Origin: an uncultured Porphyromonadaceae bacterium
GTDB taxonomy: Bacteria > Bacteroidota > Bacteroidia > Bacteroidales > Muribaculaceae
Assembly (NCBI GenBank): GCA_937901905.1
Contig: CALDIF010000078.1
Coordinates: 1 to 7,018, forward strand
DNA: 7,018 bases
Reading direction: 5' to 3'
Shown: positions 1-6,957 of the stretch, piece by piece
Position numbering within the stretch: the first letter of the stretch is position 1
Layout of the letters: each line of letters starts with the position of its first letter
Made by a program: the position numbers and the translations under genes
The notes under the pieces: generated by a model
What the model saw: only the letters and a program-made list of their open reading frames with translations
What the model was told of the DNA's origin: nothing
Database searches by the model: none

Positions 1-410
1 GAGGGAGGACCTTCATTGATAGTATTGATGAAGGCTCAACTCTTATGAACCTTTGTTGGCATAAGAATACATTAGATTGCATAACATTCCATAACCATTG
101 CATGGGTGGAATGTGGGGGATTAATACATGAGCCTTTCAACATGTGTGAATTTGATTGTTTATCCATCGATATGGATTAGGGAGAGACCCGAAACTCCCA
201 ATCATTCTACCATTTCTTATCTATCCATGTTCCTCCTCTTTGCATTTCATTTGCATTAGTTTAGTTACATTACTTTATGTTGCACTTATCACCACACACA
301 TCTTATATCCACCTCTAATCACATCATCTAGTGCTAAGAAGCCATGGTTACTAATATTACCGAAAGGGATCTTGGGCCACCAATCCCCGTGGACACGACA
401 ACCCCGGTCA
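1..410. other. Gene-free left end, possibly plant-LTR-like foreign sequence
   Basis: No convincing gene is visible here on either strand. The only long frame (156-479, plus) starts at an arbitrary ATG, is rich in Ser, Ile, Leu and Pro, matches no family I recognise, and runs antisense into the methyltransferase gene. The texture differs from the rest of the window: TGTGGGGGATT near 112, repeated ATTGCAT/TTTGCAT words, a pyrimidine-rich tract at about 200-260, TTAGTTTAGTTACATTACTTTATG-like stretches, and CCCCGTGGACACGACAACCCC at about 385-405. From memory this resembles the 3' half of plant LTR retrotransposons, where a C-rich CCCTGTGGATTCGACC-type motif lies near the LTR end. I could not test that. 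Alternatives are ordinary bacterial intergenic DNA or a degraded element. G+C is about 40% in the first 120 bases, against about 27% in the adjoining gene end. Confidence 0.35.
85..113. repeat. Inverted repeat / potential two-part hairpin
   Basis: CATTCCA (85-91) and TGGAATG (107-113) are perfect 7-bp complements. Nested inside them, CCAT (95-98) and ATGG (102-105) pair around a 3-base loop, giving a 7+4 bp stem with a small asymmetric internal loop. No T-run follows on either strand, so it does not read as an intrinsic terminator. It lies in the unexplained left-end DNA and its function is unknown; chance is possible. Confidence 0.4.
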
Positions 411-3400
411 TTAAACTATACATTCATCCACTACACTTTGACGTTCCGTCAATCCTTCTATATTATGAATTGTATTTAGTATAGATATTTCATATTCTGT
501 CAAACCTAATGTCATTTCATGACAAAGATTTTGTGTAAGACAATATGATTTGTCTAAATCTTCAATTGGTTTGAACTGTCGTATATCATCATTATAATCA
601 AAGCATTTAATATAATTATTGGAAGGTGCTTGATTATAAATCATAGTGATAACATTTTCTGTAACAGCGTCAAAAGGATTACAAGTAGATAAAAAAGGAA
701 TATCAATTTTTGTCATGAAGAAATCTCGCATAGATTGGTCATCTTTATTGACAAGATAGAATTTTGGAGTTATAAAAGATACTATACCTTGTTTACGAGT
801 GAAATCTTTGATGGTTCGTTCAAAGAACATTTTATATAAATCAGTATCCCAATCATAACCTTGATATGTTCCTTTTTTGGTTACAACATATGGTGGGTTG
901 CCGATAACGATGTCAAAGCCACCAGTTACGCGGAACATCCATTCCGGGTCGAAGAACGGAGACGATGCGTTTTGGTCGTAGGGATTCCAACCTGTAATAA
1001 GGTAAGCCATGCGTACAACCTTGTTAAGGCGAGCCTTGTTTCTAAGGTTATCAATCTCGCGTTTAACGCTACGAATGTGAGCATTCACTTTATTAATGGC
1101 TTGCTCACGCTTATTGACGGTCTTAGTTTCAGTTTCGCCGAAAAGATTCACGCTAACTGAAACGGTTTCCATAACATCGGGAAGCTGCTCTGCCTTACTT
1201 AAGTCATCATCTAATCTGACAAGTAGAGCTTCGTTCTTCTTAATTTCTTCTTCTGCGTTGTCAATGAAAAGTTTCTTGACAAGGGCGACAACTTCCTCGC
1301 GTAATTGTTCGTCCTCACGGCGGAGTTGAATTTTTAGCTCGTTGTTCGTTACCGAGAATGAGCGGTGTCGAATATCTTCAAGCTTTTTAATCTTCTTGGT
1401 TATGGTGTCACGCCCAAAGAGCGACATCGTTTCATCATCTTTTTCCAATGGAATAAGCGTATTAGCCGCCACGAACTTTGTTTCAAGGTTCGGGAGCGGC
1501 AAGATGTCGTAGTTATCGGAAGGGTCGCGGCGTGACGATTCCTGCTCGCAAATCAGTGAAATAAAGAAGCGCAAGCGTGAAATCTGCACCGCAATACTTT
1601 GAATGTCAACTCCATATATGCAGTGCTCAATGATATAAAGTTTGCGAGCATAGTCCGGGCTGTCAACGGCTTCCTTGAAAACTCGCTTGACTTCATCGAC
1701 TTTTTTGCTGTCTTCTTCGGAGTTTTGTATATCTTGGATGGTTTGGTCAAGCACCACGTCTTCCCAGATGCTGTTTTTCTTGTCGAGTTTCGCAAGGATG
1801 TGGCATATTTGCTGCAAGATGCCCATCGGGAAAGCACCAGAGCCGCAAGCCGGGTCAAGGATTTTGCAGTTGAAAAGCGCGGTGATAATCTCTTTGCGTT
1901 GCTCCTCTGTGACAGCCGAGGGCGCATCGTCAAAGTTATAACTGATTATCGAGCGCAAGTCTTCTTCGGAGATTGAGGGCACTTTACCTTTGAGGTATGC
2001 AAGCAAACTTTCGTCAACCATATAGTTGACGATTTCCCGCGGCGTATAGAAAGAGCCGGTTTGTTTGCGTGCCGTTGTCTTCGTTTCGGGGTTATATGAA
2101 GCAAGCAGGTTCTCGAAAACTTTGCCGAGCAATTCTGGGTCGAGAGCCACGTCCACATCGAGGGGAGTATTCTCCTCGACGGTGAAGTTGTACTTGTTGA
2201 AGATATTGATTAAGCCCGAAACAGGGATATTCTTCATAGACTTGTCGTCGTATTCCTGCGACAAGTCAACAGTCTTGTTCTTTGCAAAGAAAAGGAAATT
2301 AGGAACAGTCGCTTGCTTGAATGGGACTTCGGAGAAGCCGTCCCAGTAGTAGCGGTGACTATTCTGCATTTTTTCATCGAGGCACTCGAACAAGCCACCG
2401 TTGATAAACGGGGCGATGCGATAAAGCGACAAGATTTCCTCTTTGGAAATGTTGAACTCGTTCTCGTAAAGATAAAGGTATCGGTATTCCTCGGAATTAG
2501 GATCGAGTGCGCTGTCTGAAGCGAAGCCACGTTTACCTATTTCTTGATTGAGAGTGGCAAAGAACAGATTTTGCAGAATAGCGCGGTAATATTGATTGCC
2601 GTCGCTGTTCTCATCAAAGTCTTTGAGGTTTTGTCTCAGCCAATCAAGGTCAAAGATTTCATCAGGAATGAAATGTTTGTGCTTGATAAACCAGACGAAA
2701 ATCATTCGTGTGATAAGGCGAATGGTATTTTGCGGGTTGTAAACCTCGTCATCGAAAATATCGTCAATGTCGTTAGGGAACTTAACATTTTTGATAGCCC
2801 AAAAATACCAGTTCTGCAATTCACGATAGAAGTTCTTCGTAAGAAGTTCTGACGAGAATACCTCTTGCCAGTGTTGGTACATTTCGTCGAATGTTGTGCA
2901 AGCAGAACATTCGAGTGCATTGAGAATATCAATATGTCCTCGATGTGGCTTTGCACAGTTGATGTCACGAAGAATGGTGACTTTGCCGACTTTCTCCCCT
3001 TGCCGCCACTGCTGCACATAAGCCGTGCGCTCGCAGGTTGCGAGAGAAATGCGCTTGCCTTTGCGGAATATTACGACAACAGGCAAAGAGTGCGCAATGC
3101 GGTTCAAGCCACGGGTGAGGGCGGAAAGCACGGTGCGAGTGATGTGTGCGTCTTGACGCAAGTCAAGCGCAAAAACGAGCAGTCCCTGGTAGCCGTCGTC
3201 AACTTGATTGATGCTTTCATCGAGTGAAACGTCTTGCTTGTTTCCGTTGATGGTTTCATCATTGACAAGGCCGACGTAATAAGCCTTGTCGATTGTGGTA
3301 AGCGCATCTACGAGCTGGTTAGACATCTTATCTTCGAAGAAGTCAATCAACTCGATAGGTTCAGCCGTTTGTCGGTCAAACTTTATTTTGAGGTCAGCGA

Positions 3401-3455
3401 GCAGGTCGGAACTTGCCTCAAAGAGAGATTTATTCAGGAATGATTCGAGCCTCAT
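411..3455 (-). CDS. Eco57I/PglX-like N6-adenine DNA methyltransferase, C-terminally truncated
   Basis: Predicted SAM-dependent enzyme that methylates adenine N6 in a specific DNA sequence, acting in the cytoplasm as the modification half of a defence or restriction system. Seen in the 1014-residue product: TGSFYTP (466-472), the usual motif before the catalytic domain; SAM-binding motif I LDPACGSGAF (533-542); catalytic NPPY (853-856), followed by DLYKMFFE and SFITPKFYL blocks typical of Eco57I-class and PglX methyltransferases. A charged, probably helical linker spans about 690-800. Residues 1-200 form an unassigned alpha/beta-looking domain (VVVIFRKGKR near 130); I cannot confirm a nuclease motif. 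The ATG at 3455 is preferred (product starts MRLESF), one base after the helicase TGA; an upstream in-frame GTG at 3464 would overlap that gene and add three residues. Only 158 residues follow NPPY, whereas relatives normally continue through a full target-recognition domain, so the end appears lost. Family is certain; specificity and activity are unknown. Confidence 0.9.
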   Translation of the reverse strand: MRLESFLNKSLFEASSDLLADLKIKFDRQTAEPIELIDFFEDKMSNQLVDALTTIDKAYYVGLVNDETINGNKQDVSLDESINQVDDGYQGLLVFALDLRQDAHITRTVLSALTRGLNRIAHSLPVVVIFRKGKRISLATCERTAYVQQWRQGEKVGKVTILRDINCAKPHRGHIDILNALECSACTTFDEMYQHWQEVFSSELLTKNFYRELQNWYFWAIKNVKFPNDIDDIFDDEVYNPQNTIRLITRMIFVWFIKHKHFIPDEIFDLDWLRQNLKDFDENSDGNQYYRAILQNLFFATLNQEIGKRGFASDSALDPNSEEYRYLYLYENEFNISKEEILSLYRIAPFINGGLFECLDEKMQNSHRYYWDGFSEVPFKQATVPNFLFFAKNKTVDLSQEYDDKSMKNIPVSGLINIFNKYNFTVEENTPLDVDVALDPELLGKVFENLLASYNPETKTTARKQTGSFYTPREIVNYMVDESLLAYLKGKVPSISEEDLRSIISYNFDDAPSAVTEEQRKEIITALFNCKILDPACGSGAFPMGILQQICHILAKLDKKNSIWEDVVLDQTIQDIQNSEEDSKKVDEVKRVFKEAVDSPDYARKLYIIEHCIYGVDIQSIAVQISRLRFFISLICEQESSRRDPSDNYDILPLPNLETKFVAANTLIPLEKDDETMSLFGRDTITKKIKKLEDIRHRSFSVTNNELKIQLRREDEQLREEVVALVKKLFIDNAEEEIKKNEALLVRLDDDLSKAEQLPDVMETVSVSVNLFGETETKTVNKREQAINKVNAHIRSVKREIDNLRNKARLNKVVRMAYLITGWNPYDQNASSPFFDPEWMFRVTGGFDIVIGNPPYVVTKKGTYQGYDWDTDLYKMFFERTIKDFTRKQGIVSFITPKFYLVNKDDQSMRDFFMTKIDIPFLSTCNPFDAVTENVITMIYNQAPSNNYIKCFDYNDDIRQFKPIEDLDKSYCLTQNLCHEMTLGLTEYEISILNTIHNIEGLTERQSVVDECIV
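476..890 (-). other. AT-rich segment inside the methyltransferase gene (post-NPPY specificity region)
   Basis: Within one uninterrupted frame the composition changes sharply. I count 82 G+C in 300 bases at 541-840 (27%), 22 in 60 at 841-900 (37%), and 112 in 240 at 901-1140 (47%). The step falls on the NPPY codons (888-899). The low-G+C side encodes the start of the region that leads into target recognition in this family. A recent swap of the specificity half by recombination is the simplest biological reading; a join between strains during assembly is the technical alternative. Confidence 0.6.
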
Positions 3456-3459
3456 CTCA
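3453..3459 (-). promoter_or_regulatory. Stop/start coupling junction TGA-G-ATG
   Basis: Read on the minus strand, the helicase stop TGA (3459-3457) is followed by one G and then the methyltransferase ATG (3455-3453). No Shine-Dalgarno sequence precedes the ATG, so reinitiation by the ribosome finishing the helicase is the likely way the second gene is translated. This would tie modification enzyme levels to effector levels. Confidence 0.65.
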
Positions 3460-6400
3460 ATCACGAGTTATATATTCCCAAGCGATAAGGTCAAAGTTTT
3501 CAATTTTGAACTTATCTTCTTGCAGTATGTTTTCTTGTTTCTTCACTTTCTTGCTTCCAAGAATATCTTTGATGTTCTTGATTACTTGCTTCGGGGCTTT
3601 TTGCTCCATCCAAGCAAGGAGAATGTCGGAGAGTTTTTTGACTCTCTCGGCATCGGTTTTCAAGATCCACTGCGGCAAGTAGGTTTCCGCTTTGCGGTTC
3701 TTGCGCAGGAAGTCCAGTATTTCGGCACGGTTGAGTTCAATGTATGAAGCCGTGCGTTGCTTTTCGACAGGCTGGCAAATCAGATAGATTTCCGTGTAGT
3801 GATGGTCTTTCTTGCCCGGCTCTCTGTGCGGATAGCCGAGAACGGCAACAAGAGATTCGGGAACATTAGTGAACAAATCCGGTTCGACACGGAAACCAGT
3901 GAAAATGCCGTTTGGCATTTTTCTGAATACATCTTTTTTCTTCTCGAAGTATTCGATAAGGTCTTGCCGATAGAGTTCAAACGAGAAGTCTTGAAGACTG
4001 ACGGAACGGCTGTCTTCAATTTCAGAAATACTATTGTCTTTGAGTTGAGACAAGAGCTTTTCAGCGTTACGCTCAATGAGGGGGTTATCACGATTGATTC
4101 CCTCGAAGGTCTCGTTGATGTCCTGCGTTTCCGAGCCGATGAGGTTCATAGAAGTCATGCGGTTCACGATGCGCTGTTCAAGATGCAAGTAGCTCTCGTA
4201 GCTTTCTGTGGGCCAGAAATTGACGCATTGGACGGTTTCATTCGGCGAGCCGATACGGTCGATACGACCGAAACGCTGAATGAGGCGAACAGGATTCCAG
4301 TGAATGTCGAAGTTCACCACCAGATCAGCGTCCTGCAAGTTTTGACCCTCACTCAAACAGTCAGTAGCGATGAGAATGTCTATACCTCTATCGAGCAAAG
4401 CAGTGGTTTGGGGGTCATGCTTGCGGACAATTTCTTCCCACAACTCATAAGGCACTTCCCAACGATCTTTTTCATCGTTGAAGTATTCGAGTGGGCAGTG
4501 GCTGTCTTCGTACAGTTCTGACCAGTCTCGCTCCTTGTAAAGCTTGCTATATGGAGCAAATCGTTGAAGAATTGTGTCGAATTTCTTACTGCCTTGCCCT
4601 GTGCTGTCAACGGCATTAGAGCCATCGACACAAGCGATTCGCCCCAATCCGGGTATGTCTTTGAGGTTGTCAAAGATATATTTGGCGGTGTCGCTAAATG
4701 CAGTGAAGATAATAAGTTTCTTATTACCTTTCTGCTGCTTTTCTTTAACGAGTTCAATAAGCCGTTCAAGCTTAAGGTCATGCTCCGTTCCGTTGGCGAT
4801 TCCGTCGGCAAAAGAATTCATGTTTTCGCAGAAAGCCTTGAGCTTTTTAATGTCCTCTTTAAGGTCATGGCGGAAACGTTTGATATTGTGCATATCGGCA
4901 AGGTTGATGTCGCGTTTGCCGACAGTAAACTCTTGCATTTCGTCGTCGCCCTCATCAGGTGCGTCAGGGGTAGTTACCTTGCGAGCCTTTTGGTCTTTGA
5001 GGAATGCTTCCACGTTGGCAAGCATATCCTCATGAACTTTCAAGACTTTCTCAACCGTTGATTTGCAAGATGACCAACTGCTCTCCATACGTTTCAAGAA
5101 AAGCGTTATCATCATCTTGACGAGGAACATTTCACGATAAGTATTATCATCCCACTCTTTCTCGTCAGTGCTTTGTTCGGATGGGAGTTCAAGATATTTC
5201 GAGGGTTGGTATGCAGTGAGGTTTGAAGAAATCAGCGCGTCGTAGATTTCTTCAACCGTTTTATATTCTCCGAGGTGGGTAACACCCTCGTAGATGTTTA
5301 GCGGCTTGTCTTTCTTCGGGAAACCGAGATCTTCTTCGAGCGTGCGCTCAATTAGTGCGCGAGTTCTTGCGACAAGAAGTTTGTCCGTAAGGTTGAAGAA
5401 TTTGGGCGATAGCGAGGCAATAAGTCCGTTGATGGTTCTATCATCACGTCCACACCACTTTTGGAATTTGGTCTCTGCGTCCTTGAAAAGGGCTTGCAAA
5501 GAGTCAATGCCAAAATCGTCGGTTGCGAAATAGTTATCCTCACCTCGTGCAATGAGGTTAAACTGATTACGCACGTCAAGTAACTTGTTATTGATGGGTG
5601 TTGCGGAAAGTTGGAGTACCTTAATATCGCGTACACGCCCTTCGGGATTGTAGCCGATTAGTTCGTTAAGCAGTGTTTGGTATCTGCCCGACTTGTGGTT
5701 TCGCAAGTTGTGGCTTTCATCAATAACGACAAGGAGTTTATTGCGCTTTTGGAGATATGAAAGTTTCGCGTCCGGATAATCTTCAAGTCTATTGGCTTGA
5801 AGGTCTGTATGGAAGCGAACTATATAATCGAACTGGTCGCGCTCAAATCGGGATTGGTGCCGTTTGAGGTATTGCGTCCAGTTGTTTTCCAGTTTTTTCG
5901 GGCATAAAAGAAGAACTGTATAGCCGTTGTTTTGGAAGTATTTCATAACGGCGAGTGCGGAGAAAGTCTTACCGAGACCGACGGCATCTGCAAGGATTGC
6001 GCCGTTGTATTTACGGAGCATCTTAATGAGCGATATGACACCTTTCTTTTGATATTCAAAGAGAGTTTTATATATCACCGTATCTTGAAGCAGGGTGAGC
6101 TCACGCTCATTCTGAATGTCCGAATTAAGTTCAATTTCGCCGTTGAATAATTCAAACAGTATCTTGTAGTATATTTCCTCCGGGTTGTAAATTCTAAAGA
6201 CTTGCTCAATCTGTTCGATGATGTAGTTCTTAACGTCAACGAGTGTTGAGTTTTTGTCTATGGGGTTTATATGGATTTTTGCTTTTGCAACAACTTCCCA
6301 TTGCTGTTTGAACCATTGCTTAAGTTCTTTTGCGTGATGAGCAGTATTTCCCGATTCTACTATATTGAGTTCGATGTTTGCCGAGGGCTTTGTTCCAAGT

Positions 6401-6843
6401 CCGGCTTCCGTTAAGTTGGAGCTGCCTACAACCAGGAAACTGCGGAACATAGGGTCTGCCTTATCAGTGAATTGATATGATTTCGCATGGCAAAAAGCGT
6501 TGTTGATAGTTCTGACTTCAACAGTTGCTCTTTTTAAGAATGCGATTGCATTTTGTGCATACTCTGATAGATGCAATGCACTTGAAATCGCAGAGTCGCC
6601 TTGCAACAAATCAATAATTTGGTCAACAAACTTATCGTCTTCGGTTATCTCTCCTAAGATAAGACGGTACTTGTTTTCAGGATGTAATTCACGATATAGC
6701 AGGTTGAGTCCCGCCACGGAAAAAAAACCTGTGACTATATCCATTTTGCCTTCTCGACCTTTTGCCGATTGACAGATGAAATCCCAAACTGTTTTCATGT
6801 TTGGTAAGTTTTCATCGTATAAAAACTTGTTATCAAGGAGCAT
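3457..6843 (-). CDS. PLD-nuclease / SNF2-type helicase fusion (restriction-defence effector)
   Basis: Predicted cytoplasmic ATP-driven DNA translocase joined to a nuclease; likely the effector that acts on unmodified invading DNA. The 1128-residue product begins with a PLD-like domain (about 15-190) carrying HAK (119-121) and GSSNLT (140-145), the HxK...GSxN signature of PLD-family nucleases; only one such motif is seen, so a dimer would be needed for a complete site. The helicase core follows: Walker A GLGKT (289-293), LLLCPKKL (Ia), Walker B DESH (375-378), SATP (413-416), a long helical insertion between the two lobes (about 420-700) with an acidic loop near 622-637, then KLIIFTAFSD (about 710), ATDCLSEGQNLQ and QRFGRIDRIG (856-865, motif VI). 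All core motifs look intact, so ATPase activity is expected. The C-terminal 200 residues are unassigned. The ATG at 6843 is the first in frame and has only a weak AGG upstream, as is common in Bacteroidetes; a second Met lies at residue 16. It forms an operon with the methyltransferase. Confidence 0.92.
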   Translation of the reverse strand: MLLDNKFLYDENLPNMKTVWDFICQSAKGREGKMDIVTGFFSVAGLNLLYRELHPENKYRLILGEITEDDKFVDQIIDLLQGDSAISSALHLSEYAQNAIAFLKRATVEVRTINNAFCHAKSYQFTDKADPMFRSFLVVGSSNLTEAGLGTKPSANIELNIVESGNTAHHAKELKQWFKQQWEVVAKAKIHINPIDKNSTLVDVKNYIIEQIEQVFRIYNPEEIYYKILFELFNGEIELNSDIQNERELTLLQDTVIYKTLFEYQKKGVISLIKMLRKYNGAILADAVGLGKTFSALAVMKYFQNNGYTVLLLCPKKLENNWTQYLKRHQSRFERDQFDYIVRFHTDLQANRLEDYPDAKLSYLQKRNKLLVVIDESHNLRNHKSGRYQTLLNELIGYNPEGRVRDIKVLQLSATPINNKLLDVRNQFNLIARGEDNYFATDDFGIDSLQALFKDAETKFQKWCGRDDRTINGLIASLSPKFFNLTDKLLVARTRALIERTLEEDLGFPKKDKPLNIYEGVTHLGEYKTVEEIYDALISSNLTAYQPSKYLELPSEQSTDEKEWDDNTYREMFLVKMMITLFLKRMESSWSSCKSTVEKVLKVHEDMLANVEAFLKDQKARKVTTPDAPDEGDDEMQEFTVGKRDINLADMHNIKRFRHDLKEDIKKLKAFCENMNSFADGIANGTEHDLKLERLIELVKEKQQKGNKKLIIFTAFSDTAKYIFDNLKDIPGLGRIACVDGSNAVDSTGQGSKKFDTILQRFAPYSKLYKERDWSELYEDSHCPLEYFNDEKDRWEVPYELWEEIVRKHDPQTTALLDRGIDILIATDCLSEGQNLQDADLVVNFDIHWNPVRLIQRFGRIDRIGSPNETVQCVNFWPTESYESYLHLEQRIVNRMTSMNLIGSETQDINETFEGINRDNPLIERNAEKLLSQLKDNSISEIEDSRSVSLQDFSFELYRQDLIEYFEKKKDVFRKMPNGIFTGFRVEPDLFTNVPESLVAVLGYPHREPGKKDHHYTEIYLICQPVEKQRTASYIELNRAEILDFLRKNRKAETYLPQWILKTDAERVKKLSDILLAWMEQKAPKQVIKNIKDILGSKKVKKQENILQEDKFKIENFDLIAWEYITRD

Positions 6844-6893
6844 ACGCCTATGAATATTAAATGATTACGGAAAAAGTGTGGCACACCAACTTG

Positions 6894-6901
6894 CAAAGTT
6901 A
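6894..6901 (-). promoter_or_regulatory. Candidate Bacteroidetes -7 promoter element
   Basis: The minus strand reads TAACTTTG, an exact match to the Bacteroidetes -7 consensus TAnnTTTG recognised by their primary sigma factor. It lies 50 bases upstream of the helicase ATG, predicting a leader of about 40 bases. The best -33 candidate is the TTG at 6927-6925, but the 23-base spacing is longer than the roughly 19-21 usually described, so the promoter may be weak or need help. Confidence 0.5.
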
Positions 6902-6930
6902 CAAAAAAAATTGTAACGTAGTTACAATTT
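6898..6930. promoter_or_regulatory. Operator-like cluster: three GTTACAA half-sites with a perfect inverted repeat
   Basis: On the plus strand GTTACAA occurs at 6898-6904 and 6921-6927, and its complement TTGTAAC at 6911-6917. The last two are the core of a perfect inverted repeat with 10-bp arms, AAATTGTAAC (6908-6917) and GTTACAATTT (6921-6930), around a 3-base GTA spacer. The first half-site overlaps the candidate -7 box. This arrangement fits binding of a dimeric transcriptional regulator that blocks or tunes transcription of the helicase-methyltransferase operon. No regulator gene is in the window. Confidence 0.55.
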
Positions 6931-6941
6931 GCGATATAAAG

Positions 6942-6957
6942 TTTTCCACTTTTCCAC
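6942..6957. repeat. Tandem 8-bp duplication TTTTCCAC x2
   Basis: TTTTCCAC at 6942-6949 is repeated exactly at 6950-6957, just upstream (in transcription direction) of the inverted repeat. It could be a direct-repeat binding site or a slippage product. The second copy followed by A is one base from the DnaA-box consensus TTATCCACA, but a single near match does not make an origin. Confidence 0.4.

Noticed and set aside
156..479. Plus-strand frame of 107 codons in the left end
   Set aside because: No ribosome-binding signal, no recognisable domain, and it overlaps the methyltransferase 3' end; the hydrophobic Ser/Ile-rich translation is what AT-rich noncoding DNA gives.
3757..4521. Long plus-strand frame of 254 codons
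   Set aside because: It lies wholly antisense to the helicase C-terminal lobe, whose motifs are intact, and its translation shows no recognisable domain. It is a shadow of the real gene.
4564..5061. Plus-strand frame of 165 codons
   Set aside because: Antisense to the helicase inter-lobe region; composition follows the complementary gene and no family features are visible.
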